A DNA stretch of 25,109 nucleotides from CALVUP01 sp964422195 (GCA_964422195.1 CAYRAF010000015.1:1-25109), one strand, 5' to 3'; shown: positions 14,033 through 22,562, counted from the first letter of the stretch. Numbers and translations: made by a program. The notes: generated by a model not told the origin, from the letters alone.

Positions 14033-15829
14033 ATGAATAAGAATATTAGAAATTTTTCGATAATAGCTCATATAGATCATGGAAAAAGTACTTTAGCAGA
14101 TCGTATTTTAGAAGAAACTGGTGCTTTATCTAAAAGAGAGATGAAGGAACAATTACTTGATAGTATGGATATTGAAAGAGAAAGAGGAATTACTATTAAG
14201 TTAAATGCAGTTAAGCTTAATTATAAATATAATAATAAAGATTATATTTTACATTTAATTGATACTCCTGGTCATGTAGATTTTTCTTATGAAGTATCTC
14301 GTTCATTAGCTGCTTGTGAAGGTGCTGTTTTAGTTGTAGATGCTGCTCAAGGAATTGAAGCACAAACATTAGCTAATCTTTATTTAGCCTTAGAAAATGA
14401 TTTAGTTATTATCCCGGTTATAAACAAAATTGATTTACCTAATGCTGATGTTGATAAGGTTAAGCAAGAATTAATTGATACTATTGGTTTTAGCGAAGAT
14501 GAAATTATTTTAACTTCCGCTAAAGAAGGAATAGGAATTAAAGAATTACTTGAAGCTATTATAGACAGAATTCCTGCACCAAATGGAGATAACAATGATA
14601 AATTACAAGCCTTAATATTTGATAGTTTATTTGATTCTTATCGTGGTGTTGCAATATCAACTAGAATTTTTAATGGTAAAGTAAAAGTAGGAGATACAAT
14701 TTATATGATGGAAACAAAAGCTTCATATGAAGTTGTTGAATTAGTTGTAAATACTCCTAAAGAAGAAAAAGTAAATGAGTTATGTGCTGGTGATGTAGGT
14801 TTGATTTTTGCTTCAATTAAGGATATATCTGATGTTAAAGTAGGTGATACTATAACATTAAAAGATAATCCTACAGGAGAAAAGCTGCCTGGTTATAAAC
14901 CTATGAAACCTATGGTATATTGTGGACTTTATCCTATTGAATCATCAAGATATGAAGATTTAAGAGAAGCTTTATTAAAATTAAAATTAAATGATGCTTC
15001 ATTAGTATTTGAGCCTGAAACATCAAAAGCTTTAGGTTTTGGTTTTAGAACTGGATTTTTAGGACTTTTACATATGGAAATTATTGAAGAAAGGATTGAA
15101 AGAGAGTTTGGTATTGACTTAATTGCAACTTCTCCTTCAGTAATCTATGAAGTTCATATGAACGATGGAAGTATAACATTAGTAGATGCTCCTACAAAAA
15201 TGCCTAAAAAAGAGGCAATTAAACAAATATTAGAGCCATATGTTTTAACAAATATATACACACCTAGCGATTTTATAGGTCCTATTATGGAATTGTGTCA
15301 AAATAAACGAGGAAAGTATAAATCAATGGATTATGTCTCTAAAACAAGAGTAAATATTAAGTATGAGATTCCTCTATCAGAAATAGTTTATGATTTTTTT
15401 GATAAGCTTAAGTCATATACAAAAGGCTATGCATCCTTTGATTATGAATTTATTGGTAATATGCCAAGTGATTTAGTTAGAATGGATATACTCTTAAATG
15501 GAGAAATTGTTGATGCTTTATCTGTTATTGTACATAAAGATTTTGCTTATAATCGTGGTAAAGCAGTGGTAGAAAATTTAAAAAAGATTATTCCTAGACA
15601 GTTATTTGAAATACCTATCCAAGCTTCAATTGGCTCACATGTTATTGCAAGAACAGATGTTAAGGCTATGCGCAAGGATGTACTTGCTAAATGTTATGGT
15701 GGAGATATTACAAGAAAAAGAAAGCTTTTAGAGAAACAAAAAGAAGGCAAAAAGAGAATGAAAATGGTTGGAAGTGTTGAAGTACCACAAGAAGCTTTCT
15801 TAAGTGTATTAAAAGTTGAAGATAAATAA
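14033..15829 (+). CDS. lepA: Elongation factor 4 (LepA) GTPase
   Basis: 598 residues, the normal length for LepA. GTPase motifs are complete: AHIDHGKST (12-20), RGIT (51-54) in switch I, DTPGH (77-81) and NKID (131-134). The body continues with the LepA-specific domains and the C-terminal signature region DVLAKCYGGDITRKRKLLEK, which distinguishes it from EF-G. LepA binds ribosomes and affects translation elongation or 30S assembly, usually under stress. ATG 14033 is preceded by AGGTGA. A TATAAT at 14009-14014 without a clear -35 may give it a separate promoter in addition to read-through from spoIIP. The terminator that follows overlaps its stop codon. Confidence 0.97.
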   Translation: MNKNIRNFSIIAHIDHGKSTLADRILEETGALSKREMKEQLLDSMDIERERGITIKLNAVKLNYKYNNKDYILHLIDTPGHVDFSYEVSRSLAACEGAVLVVDAAQGIEAQTLANLYLALENDLVIIPVINKIDLPNADVDKVKQELIDTIGFSEDEIILTSAKEGIGIKELLEAIIDRIPAPNGDNNDKLQALIFDSLFDSYRGVAISTRIFNGKVKVGDTIYMMETKASYEVVELVVNTPKEEKVNELCAGDVGLIFASIKDISDVKVGDTITLKDNPTGEKLPGYKPMKPMVYCGLYPIESSRYEDLREALLKLKLNDASLVFEPETSKALGFGFRTGFLGLLHMEIIEERIEREFGIDLIATSPSVIYEVHMNDGSITLVDAPTKMPKKEAIKQILEPYVLTNIYTPSDFIGPIMELCQNKRGKYKSMDYVSKTRVNIKYEIPLSEIVYDFFDKLKSYTKGYASFDYEFIGNMPSDLVRMDILLNGEIVDALSVIVHKDFAYNRGKAVVENLKKIIPRQLFEIPIQASIGSHVIARTDVKAMRKDVLAKCYGGDITRKRKLLEKQKEGKKRMKMVGSVEVPQEAFLSVLKVEDK

Positions 15830-15850
15830 GTTGCTTTTTGCAACTTTTTT
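15828..15850 (+). terminator. Intrinsic terminator after lepA
   Basis: Stem AAGTTGC/GCAACTT (15828-15834 with 15840-15846), T5 loop, T run to 15850. It overlaps the lepA stop, and its 3' region contains the -35 to -10 of the next promoter. Confidence 0.85.
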
Positions 15851-15858
15851 GGTATAAT
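15831..15858 (+). promoter_or_regulatory. Probable promoter for lipoprotein gene 15890, overlapping the terminator
   Basis: TATAAT at 15853-15858 with TTGCTT (15831-15836) 16 bases upstream. The -35 lies inside the terminator hairpin of lepA. The -10 is perfect; the -35 is weak. Confidence 0.55.
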
Positions 15859-15889
15859 AAAGAAATTGACACAAAGAAGGGTGATTTTT

Positions 15890-17158
15890 ATGAATAGATT
15901 ATATAAAAAAGTTACATCAGTAGTTTTATCAATTTTAATTGGTTTAGGGTTAACAAGTTGTAAAAATAGTAATGATGAATTAGTATTAAGTGAACCTACT
16001 ACTACTTTAGAATCAACTACAGAAGAAAAATTTGAAACTGAGTTATTTGAAGAAACAACAGAAAATGTAGAAGATACTTCTAAAGAAGAAGTTATCTCTG
16101 AAATATCAACTGAAGTTGAAAGAGAAGTAACTACACATGGATATAATTATGATATAGATGAATTAAATGACTTAGAAATATTAATTAATACTTATAATGC
16201 CTATAATAGTGATTATATTATTTCATATGAATTAAATGATAATAATCAATTAGAATTAGAAATCACTCAAAATAACGATTATATTAGTGATGAGGAAAAA
16301 AATGCGGTAAATGAGTTTTTAGAGAATATTTCTTATGATTATATGATTGCTACTTATAAGTTTAAAAATATTGATTTTAATAATATTTCTTCAGACTTTC
16401 TATCAAATATAAAGCCACTTGGACTATCACTATATAAATGTTTTGATTTTGATGAAAGTATAGTTGATTTAAATAAATTACAATCATTAAATATTGCTTA
16501 TCATGATAAAACAGTAGATCTTAATTATTATAAATCTATATATAGATTAAGCGCTACAGGAGTTAAATTAGAAAACCTTAATAATTTAGTATATCTATCT
16601 TCATTTTCTTATGTGAATGATAATAATTATGCATATCAAGATAATGATGCTATTATGGATATGGTTGCTAGTTTAAAGGAAATAGCTAAAATTTATAATC
16701 AAAGTTATACTAAAGATATATATTTTGATAATATATCGTTTACTAATTGTGATTTAAGTAATATGCGTATAGTAAATGCTAGTAGTATTAAAATTTGTAA
16801 TCCAGGAATATATGAAGAAAATGAGCAAAATATCATTATAGATAGAGTTAAAAATTTAGAAGTTTTTAATGATCCAGATTATAGTGATGGTAATGAAAAT
16901 AACGCTAGTATTTCGCTTGAAGCTTCTATAAGAGAAGGATCAGCTACGTTTAGTAATATAACTTTTATTAATACTAATTTCCATGTGAAAGGAACAGTTG
17001 ATTTCTCGTTTACTAATGTAGTTTTGAATGGCGATAGTAGTTTTTTAGAAGATTTAAATATTGTAAAAGAAGATAATTTAATTATTAATGATGATATTTC
17101 TGGTATTAATGTAGATAGTAATCTAGCAACTATTAAAATATTATCTAAACATTTATAA
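15890..17158 (+). CDS. Lipoprotein of unknown function inserted between lepA and hemW
   Basis: 422 residues from ATG 15890, which follows AAGAAGGGTGA; the frame is open from a TTG at 15866 but that has no binding site. The N-terminus is a classic lipoprotein signal with lipobox LTSC (cysteine at about residue 21). A Glu/Thr/Ser-rich acidic linker runs to about residue 85, followed by a domain of some 330 residues rich in Asn, Asp, Leu and Ile. Stretches with regular Leu/Ile spacing (FDESIVDLNKLQSLNI, KLENLNNLVYLSSF, then FDNISFTNCDLSNMRI) suggest leucine-rich-repeat or solenoid structure, which I infer only from spacing. Expected on the outer face of the membrane. It interrupts the otherwise Bacillus-like lepA-hemW order and has its own promoter and terminator. 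Confidence 0.75.
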   Translation: MNRLYKKVTSVVLSILIGLGLTSCKNSNDELVLSEPTTTLESTTEEKFETELFEETTENVEDTSKEEVISEISTEVEREVTTHGYNYDIDELNDLEILINTYNAYNSDYIISYELNDNNQLELEITQNNDYISDEEKNAVNEFLENISYDYMIATYKFKNIDFNNISSDFLSNIKPLGLSLYKCFDFDESIVDLNKLQSLNIAYHDKTVDLNYYKSIYRLSATGVKLENLNNLVYLSSFSYVNDNNYAYQDNDAIMDMVASLKEIAKIYNQSYTKDIYFDNISFTNCDLSNMRIVNASSIKICNPGIYEENEQNIIIDRVKNLEVFNDPDYSDGNENNASISLEASIREGSATFSNITFINTNFHVKGTVDFSFTNVVLNGDSSFLEDLNIVKEDNLIINDDISGINVDSNLATIKILSKHL

Positions 17159-17185
17159 AAGAACTTTTAATTAGTTCTTTTTTTT
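17157..17185 (+). terminator. Intrinsic terminator after lipoprotein 15890
   Basis: Perfect 9-bp stem (17157-17165 with 17173-17181, AAAAGAACT/AGTTCTTTT), 7-base loop and a T run to 17185. It overlaps the stop codon. Confidence 0.85.
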
Positions 17186-17211
17186 GATAATATAAAAAAT
17201 GAGGTAATATT

Positions 17212-18321
17212 ATGGTAAAAAGTATATATATTCATATTCCATTTTGTAATCATATATGTTCATATTGTGATTTTTCTAAGTTGTTTTATAATGAAGAATT
17301 AGTAAACAAATATTTAGATTGCTTGGAAAATGAGATTAAATTACGTTATAAAGGGGAATTAATTAATACCATTTATATTGGTGGTGGTACTCCAAGTTCT
17401 TTAAATATTGATCAACTAAATAAATTATTTAGTATTATTTCAAAATTTAATTTATCTAGCGATGTGGAATTTACTTTTGAAGCTAATTTTGATTCTATTA
17501 ATGAAGAAAAGCTTTTACTATTAAAAAAATATAAAGTAAATCGTTTAAGTTTTGGTATAGAAACATTTAATAAAAAATTTTTAAAAGATCTTAATAGATT
17601 TGAAGATTATGATATTATTTATTCAAAAATAAAACTTGCTAAATCTTTAGGTTTTAATAATATTAATGTAGATTTAATGTATGGATTTAATAATCAAACA
17701 ATTAACGATCTTAAAGAGGATTTGGATAAAATTATTTCTTTAAATATTAATCATATATCTACATATTCTTTAATAATAGAAAAAAATACTGAATTATATA
17801 TAAATAAATATAATCGTATAGATGATGATTTAGATAATGATATGTATTATTATATTATTGATTATCTTTCAAAATTTGGATTTAATCATTATGAGATTAG
17901 TAATTTTTCTAAAGATAATTATTATTCTAAACATAATCTTACATATTGGAATAATCTAGAATACTATGGATTTGGATTATCTGCTGCATCGTATATTAAT
18001 AATGTGAGAATTAATAATACGAGAAGTATTACTCAGTATTTGAAAAATAATTATAAATTTGAAGAAGAAATAGTAAGTAATGATGATAAAATGACTTATG
18101 AAATGATACTAGGGTTAAGGAAAATAGAAGGAGTTAATAAAAAAGAGTTTAAAAATAAGTTTGGTGTGAAAATTGAAGATAAATTTGATATAATAGATTT
18201 AATAAATAAAAAACTATTAATAGATAAAGATGGATACATATATATACCAAAAGATAAATTATATGTATCTAATATGATATTATTAAATTTTATTGGAGGT
18301 AAAAATGGAAAAGATAGATAA
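17212..18321 (+). CDS. hemW: Radical SAM protein HemW (heme chaperone)
   Basis: 369 residues. The radical SAM cluster motif CNHICSYC (C12, C16, C19) binds the 4Fe-4S cluster, and GGGTP (57-61) binds SAM. The residue after the third cysteine is Asp-Phe, whereas true HemN has a fourth nearby cysteine, so this is HemW and not coproporphyrinogen dehydrogenase. Length also fits HemW. HemW binds heme and delivers it to respiratory proteins; it is often misannotated as HemN. The middle carries LSFGIETFN and the C-terminal part the HemW winged domain. Start follows GAGGT. The downstream HD gene starts inside its last codons (17-base overlap). In B. subtilis hemW follows lepA directly, but here the lipoprotein gene lies between them. 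Confidence 0.93.
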   Translation: MVKSIYIHIPFCNHICSYCDFSKLFYNEELVNKYLDCLENEIKLRYKGELINTIYIGGGTPSSLNIDQLNKLFSIISKFNLSSDVEFTFEANFDSINEEKLLLLKKYKVNRLSFGIETFNKKFLKDLNRFEDYDIIYSKIKLAKSLGFNNINVDLMYGFNNQTINDLKEDLDKIISLNINHISTYSLIIEKNTELYINKYNRIDDDLDNDMYYYIIDYLSKFGFNHYEISNFSKDNYYSKHNLTYWNNLEYYGFGLSAASYINNVRINNTRSITQYLKNNYKFEEEIVSNDDKMTYEMILGLRKIEGVNKKEFKNKFGVKIEDKFDIIDLINKKLLIDKDGYIYIPKDKLYVSNMILLNFIGGKNGKDR

Positions 18322-18886
18322 TTTTAAAAGAGAGCTTAATTATATAAAAAAAGATTCTTATAGGGAGGATTTAAAAACACTAATTAGTTTTTTACCTGAT
18401 TATTTTTTTGAAATAGCAGCTTCATCAACTGGTAAATATCATCCTTCATATGCTTTAGGAAATGGCGGTTTACTTAGACATACGAAAGCAGCATTAAGAA
18501 TAGCAAAAGAATTACTTAATAATCCTAGTATAGGTGGTAAATATACATCTGATGAAAAAGATTTAATGTTGATGGCACTTTTATTACATGATGGATTAAA
18601 ATTAGGGATTGATAGGGAAAAATATACTAGATTTGATCATCCGATTCTTGCTAAAGAATTTGTTGAAGAACACATGGATGATATTAATTTAACTGATGAT
18701 GAAATAGAGTTTGTTGGAGATTGTATAAAGACTCATATGGGTCCATGGACCAAAGATTTTAATGATAATGAAGTCTTAGAAGCGCCATACACTAAATATC
18801 AAAATTTTGTGCATATGTGTGACTATCTTGCTAGTAGAAAATTTTTAGAAGTCCCATTTGATGAAAATAATAATATTATAGAATAA
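18305..18886 (+). CDS. HD-domain phosphohydrolase
   Basis: 193 residues from ATG 18305, correctly spaced after GGAGG (18295-18299). An in-frame TTG at 18293 lies at that site and is rejected. HD-superfamily metal ligands are visible: GGLLRHT (H59), LLLHDG (H95-D96), FDHP (H112), a further THMGPW and a late MCDYLAS supplying an Asp. Such enzymes cleave phosphate esters of nucleotides or phosphorylated signals; the substrate is unknown. The GGLLRHTKAA sequence resembles HD proteins of the RNase Y/YhaM neighbourhood, so it may be a nucleotide or RNA-end phosphatase. It overlaps hemW by 17 bases and is surely co-transcribed. It converges with pilB, only 12 bases away. Confidence 0.85.
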   Translation: MEKIDNFKRELNYIKKDSYREDLKTLISFLPDYFFEIAASSTGKYHPSYALGNGGLLRHTKAALRIAKELLNNPSIGGKYTSDEKDLMLMALLLHDGLKLGIDREKYTRFDHPILAKEFVEEHMDDINLTDDEIEFVGDCIKTHMGPWTKDFNDNEVLEAPYTKYQNFVHMCDYLASRKFLEVPFDENNNIIE

Positions 18887-18911
18887 AAAAAGAGGTTATT
18901 ATATAACCTCT
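18884..18911 (-). terminator. Intrinsic terminator of the pilB-like gene
   Basis: 9-bp inverted repeat AGAGGTTAT/ATAACCTCT (18891-18899 with 18903-18911), 3-base loop. On the minus strand it is followed by seven T, so it mainly ends the leftward pilB transcript; its 5' arm codes for the last residues of that protein. On the plus strand the T tract is broken. Confidence 0.8.
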
Positions 18912-20323
18912 TCTTCATTGCTAATTATTTCTTCAGTTACAATTGGTGTTTCAATTATATTTAAACTATTTTCATTATTAATAGCATTATTATCTTCATT
19001 TGGCATATCAATTGTTTGATTATTATTAGTAGTATTCTCTATAATTTCTTCTTTATTTGAATCAATTAGATCATTGACATTAGTATTAGTAGAAAAATTA
19101 TCCTTATCATTATATATATCACTTTCATCATCTAATTCATCATCAATATCAATAATTCTATATATTTCATCGAAATTAGTTAATCCTTCTAGAACTTTTT
19201 CTAAACCATCTTGTAGTAGGGTAGTTACATCACCTTTATATACTAAACGTTTTAGTTCATCTCTATCTAAATCAGTATTAATAGCTTCTCTTACTATATC
19301 ATTTAAAAGCAATACTTCTTGAATAGCAATTCTTCCTTTATATCCTTCATGGCATTCATTGCAACCAGCAGTATTAACAGTATATATTTCATTAACATCT
19401 CTTTTTAAAACTTTTTTAAAAACCATTTTTTCATAATCTGTGGTTTCTTTTTTTATTTTACATTTATCACAAAGTTTTCTTGCAAGATTTTGGGAAATAA
19501 TACCTGTTAGTGAAGTTGAGAGTAAATATCTTTCTACACCCATATCTAATAGTCTTTCAATTGTAGTAAGCGAATTATTGGTGTGGACAGTCGATAATAC
19601 TAAATGACCTGTTATTGAAGCTCTAATGGCTATTTTTGCTGTCTCTGAATCACGAATTTCACCAATTAGAATAATGTTTGGATCTTGTCTTAAAATAGCT
19701 CTTAAAGCAGAAGCAAATGTCATTCCAATTTCACTATTAACTTGAACTTGATTAATTCCTTCTATATTCATTTCAATAGGATCTTCAACAGTTATTATAT
19801 TTGTGCTTTCCTTATTTAATTGTTGTAAAATAGAGTAGGTAGTTGTACTTTTACCAGTACCAGTTGCCCCAGTAACCAAGATAATACCATTAGGGACACT
19901 AATCATTTTTTGAAGTTTTTCAAAATTATTTTTAGAAAAGCCTAAAGAATCAATACCTTCTAAACTCATAGAATAATCTAAAATTCTAATTACAATTTTT
20001 TCACCTTCATTAGTAGGAAGTGAAGATACACGCATATCAACATCTATTCCTTTTATAGTTCCTTTAATAGCACCATCTTGTGGCAATCTATTTTCAGTTA
20101 TATTCATACCCGCAATCAACTTAATACGTGTAGCTAAATTTTTATGATATAAAGTTGGTACCAATGTATGATCTGCTAATTGACCATCTATTCTCATACG
20201 AATTTTTAATCCATTTTCAACTGGATCAAAATGAATATCACTCGCACGATTTTTTACACCATATACTAATATATCATCAACTAAATCAACTATAGGAATT
20301 TTAGAAAAATCATACTGTACCAT
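18899..20323 (-). CDS. pilB: Type IV pilus/type II secretion assembly ATPase (PilB/GspE family)
   Basis: 474 residues with all secretion-ATPase motifs: Walker A GATGTGKS (152-159), Asp box VEDPIE (179-184), Walker B NIILIGEIRD (216-225), His box STVHTN (244-249) and a four-cysteine zinc site (C285, C288, C321, C324). It powers prepilin extraction from the membrane into a pilus or pseudopilus. It starts directly with the N2-type domain (SDIHFDP at 28-34), so the usual N1 regulatory domain is missing. An 84-residue acidic, Asn-rich tail (391-474) follows the ATPase and is unusual. ATG 20323 follows GGGAGA. It is divergent from two prepilin genes, which are probably its substrates. ComGA of competence systems is an alternative name for the same family. 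Confidence 0.92.
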   Translation of the reverse strand: MVQYDFSKIPIVDLVDDILVYGVKNRASDIHFDPVENGLKIRMRIDGQLADHTLVPTLYHKNLATRIKLIAGMNITENRLPQDGAIKGTIKGIDVDMRVSSLPTNEGEKIVIRILDYSMSLEGIDSLGFSKNNFEKLQKMISVPNGIILVTGATGTGKSTTTYSILQQLNKESTNIITVEDPIEMNIEGINQVQVNSEIGMTFASALRAILRQDPNIILIGEIRDSETAKIAIRASITGHLVLSTVHTNNSLTTIERLLDMGVERYLLSTSLTGIISQNLARKLCDKCKIKKETTDYEKMVFKKVLKRDVNEIYTVNTAGCNECHEGYKGRIAIQEVLLLNDIVREAINTDLDRDELKRLVYKGDVTTLLQDGLEKVLEGLTNFDEIYRIIDIDDELDDESDIYNDKDNFSTNTNVNDLIDSNKEEIIENTTNNNQTIDMPNEDNNAINNENSLNIIETPIVTEEIISNEEEVI

Positions 20324-20371
20324 ACTTTATCTCCCTTTTTATTTTTTTACTCTAGTATTTATTCATAATTT

Positions 20372-20400
20372 ATTATATAATAAATTTAAGATATAATCAA
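20372..20400 (-). promoter_or_regulatory. Probable promoter for the pilB-like gene
   Basis: On the minus strand TTGATT (20400-20395), 17-base spacer, perfect TATAAT (20377-20372). It is in the 93-base divergent region. A plus-strand TATAAT at 20392-20397 may serve the prepilin genes but lacks a good -35, so the two promoters would overlap. Confidence 0.65.
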
Positions 20401-20416
20401 TAAGGAAAGTGATTTT

Positions 20417-21052
20417 ATGAAAAATAATAAGGGGTTTATACTTATTGAGCTTCTAGTTGTCGCAGTCTTTACATCGGCATTATTTACATTTTTATATGTT
20501 AATGTAATTCCTTTAATTGGAGATTATGAAAAAGAAGAACGATATGATACAGTTGAAACTAAGTATATTTTATATGATATAAGAAAATCTATATTAGAGT
20601 TTGATGATGGTACATGGACTAATATTAAAACAAAAGTCAATAATGATGGCTTAACAAGACTTTATTGCTATAATAATAATAAAATACATTTTTATAATAA
20701 TACTTGTGATACTACAGATGATAATACATTGTCTAAAGTCTATCAAATTTATGATATTAAATCTCTTTATATAAGTAGATATGGTGTTGGTAAATATAAT
20801 GATGGATATACGCCAGAAGGAGATAGTTATAAAAGTTTAAAAACAGAAGTAGCAAATAATAATTATACTTGTACTGACGAATGTTCAAATAATAATATTA
20901 ATTATTTAACACAAACTGAAGAATATATAAAATCAATGAAAAGTTATACTTTAGGATATGAATTTAAAAGTTCATATTATAGAATTATTGCATGTATGAC
21001 ATTACTTGATGATGATAAATTATACTGTGGTAGTATTGAACTAATGAGATAG
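20417..21052 (+). CDS. Type IV prepilin-like protein
   Basis: 211 residues with a class III prepilin signal: short basic leader MKNNKG, cleavage expected between G6 and F7, then FILIELLVV with the conserved Glu at mature position 5. A hydrophobic helix to about residue 31 embeds in the membrane before assembly. The globular part (about 35-211) has several cysteines (RLYCYNN, YTCTDECS, IACMT, KLYCG) that may form disulfides. The protein is longer and less repetitive than a major pilin, so a minor pilin or pseudopilin is likely. Start follows AAGGAAAGTGA. The next prepilin begins 8 bases after its stop, so they are an operon. No prepilin peptidase or PilC-like platform protein is in the window. 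Confidence 0.88.
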   Translation: MKNNKGFILIELLVVAVFTSALFTFLYVNVIPLIGDYEKEERYDTVETKYILYDIRKSILEFDDGTWTNIKTKVNNDGLTRLYCYNNNKIHFYNNTCDTTDDNTLSKVYQIYDIKSLYISRYGVGKYNDGYTPEGDSYKSLKTEVANNNYTCTDECSNNNINYLTQTEEYIKSMKSYTLGYEFKSSYYRIIACMTLLDDDKLYCGSIELMR

Positions 21053-21060
21053 GTGATTAT

Positions 21061-21630
21061 ATGAAGAATAATAAAGGATTTACGTTGATTGAATTAATGG
21101 TTGGAATTTCTCTAATAGCAATTATTATATTACCTATTTTTGGAGTAATATTGGGTTTTAAGAATAAACAAATTCAAATATCTAATAAAGCAGAAATTTC
21201 AGATTTTAGGAATGAAGTTTTAATTGATATAGAAGAAAATATTATTAAATATGGTATTAGACATATTTGCTTATCAAATTCAAATAAAGAAGCTAGGTTA
21301 GTATATTATGAAGATGAATTAGATTCAGATTCTATAAAATATGATGATATAATAATAGATGATTCTAATAATAGTATTACTATTGGAAATGAAATTAAGA
21401 ATAATACATATAAATTATCTATTAAAGATTCAAAAATAGAGGATTTTACATATATATCGAAGAAGAAAAAAGATACTACTGGATATTTTAATATTCTTGA
21501 AAATTCATTAGGAAACAATACAAAAACATTTAAACTAATAATTCCTATAAGTTATGAGAAAGATGATTATAGTATAGTTATAACATCTATATTTAAACCT
21601 GATAATTCAAATGATTACTGTCTATCCTAG
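21061..21630 (+). CDS. Type IV minor prepilin-like protein
   Basis: 189 residues. Leader MKNNKG, cleavage before F7, mature start FTLIELMVG with Glu5, a textbook type IV prepilin N-terminus. The hydrophobic segment runs to about residue 30. The head is rich in Ile, Asn, Asp and Ser with few cysteines. It resembles minor pilins or pseudopilins of the PilV/PilW or ComG type, but subtype cannot be set from the sequence. AGGTGAT, which begins in the previous stop codon, is its binding site. Its TAG stop overlaps the stop of the convergent ylbJ gene in the palindrome CTAG (21627-21630), and its terminator hairpin lies within the ylbJ coding region at 21694-21731. Confidence 0.88.
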   Translation: MKNNKGFTLIELMVGISLIAIIILPIFGVILGFKNKQIQISNKAEISDFRNEVLIDIEENIIKYGIRHICLSNSNKEARLVYYEDELDSDSIKYDDIIIDDSNNSITIGNEIKNNTYKLSIKDSKIEDFTYISKKKKDTTGYFNILENSLGNNTKTFKLIIPISYEKDDYSIVITSIFKPDNSNDYCLS

Positions 21631-22562
21631 ATATAATGGTTAACAAATAATAAGGTAATTATTATATAAAGTATACTACTAATAAAAACATGCAATACTC
21701 TAGATAAAAGATATCTAGAGTATTTTATTTTAATATTTTCTAGTATTCCCATAACTTGCATATGAATACTAATACCACCAAAAGATAAAAAAGCAGTAAT
21801 TAATAGTCCTTTAAAGTATATATTAACATCTAAAAGAGAAACATATTTAACCCCTTGTGTTAATTCTAATATGCCTCTAAGTATACTTGATGATAAATCA
21901 GATATATAAATATACTTAAATATTAGTGTTGAAAATATTATAAATATAGTAATTGTTCCTAAGATATAAGTCAGTGTATTAATAGAATTATTAATTGCCT
22001 CAGTTAAGCAATTTATTAAACTTTTCCTTTGGATATTTACTTTACTAGTAATAGATACATATTCTTTTCTAAAAATAATACCAATTATAATATTACCAAA
22101 ATAATGAGATATCATTATTATAAAGCATAGTTTTTTATCATGGATTAATGTATAAATAGTTCCTAAAATAAATAAAGGATTAGAAAAATGAGTAAATGTT
22201 ATTAAATGATTTGCCTCTTCTATTGTAATTATTCTTTCTTGATATAATCTTGTAATATATTTAGCACTTGATGGAAAACCTGATAAAATACTCATAATAA
22301 TAATGAATGAACATGTATCACGCAAGTGAAATATCTTCTTTACTAAATTTCTAAATATTTTACCTATAAAATTTACAAAACCATAATTAATAAGTAATTC
22401 TGATATTATAAAGAAGGGAAATAAAGAAGGAAAAATATTATTTTTCCATACTTCTAAAGAAAAGATGGCACTAGTAATAACATCTTTAGAATTAGTTAAT
22501 ATAGTTAATAGAATTATTATTAAGAAAAATAGTATCGTAAAATTTTGTATATTTTTTTTCAT
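21627..22562 (-). CDS. ylbJ: YlbJ-like sporulation membrane protein (nucleoside-recognition/gate domain)
   Basis: 311 residues, almost wholly hydrophobic, with about eight membrane helices. It carries the YlbJ/gate-domain marks SLFPFFIISELL, SGFPSSAKY and FSNPLFILG. In B. subtilis ylbJ is needed for normal spore cortex formation. The biochemical activity is unknown, though the gate domain suggests transport. ATG 22562 is preceded by GAAAGAAG, a weak site. The gene is divergent from the YlbL-like gene with 43 bases between starts; in B. subtilis ylbJ and ylbL are close neighbours in the same direction. Its 3' end overlaps the convergent prepilin stop. A 13-bp inverted repeat within its last 35 codons works as a terminator for the opposite strand. 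Confidence 0.85.
   Translation of the reverse strand: MKKNIQNFTILFFLIIILLTILTNSKDVITSAIFSLEVWKNNIFPSLFPFFIISELLINYGFVNFIGKIFRNLVKKIFHLRDTCSFIIIMSILSGFPSSAKYITRLYQERIITIEEANHLITFTHFSNPLFILGTIYTLIHDKKLCFIIMISHYFGNIIIGIIFRKEYVSITSKVNIQRKSLINCLTEAINNSINTLTYILGTITIFIIFSTLIFKYIYISDLSSSILRGILELTQGVKYVSLLDVNIYFKGLLITAFLSFGGISIHMQVMGILENIKIKYSRYLLSRVLHVFISSILYIIITLLFVNHYI
21694..21731 (+). terminator. Intrinsic terminator of the prepilin operon, inside ylbJ
   Basis: Perfect 13-bp stem (21694-21706 with 21712-21724), loop AAAGA, then TTTTATTTT. It lies 64 bases after the prepilin stop, on the plus strand, entirely within the coding region of ylbJ on the minus strand. The stem encodes SR...SR in YlbJ, with TCTAGA twice in frame. 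Confidence 0.8.

Noticed and set aside
15866..15889. TTG start for the lipoprotein after lepA
   Set aside because: It would place extra residues before a perfect lipoprotein signal, and the binding site AAGAAGGGTGA lies downstream of it, before ATG 15890. For the same reason the upstream TTG/GTG starts at 3990, 6424, 8054, 9548 and 18293 were rejected.
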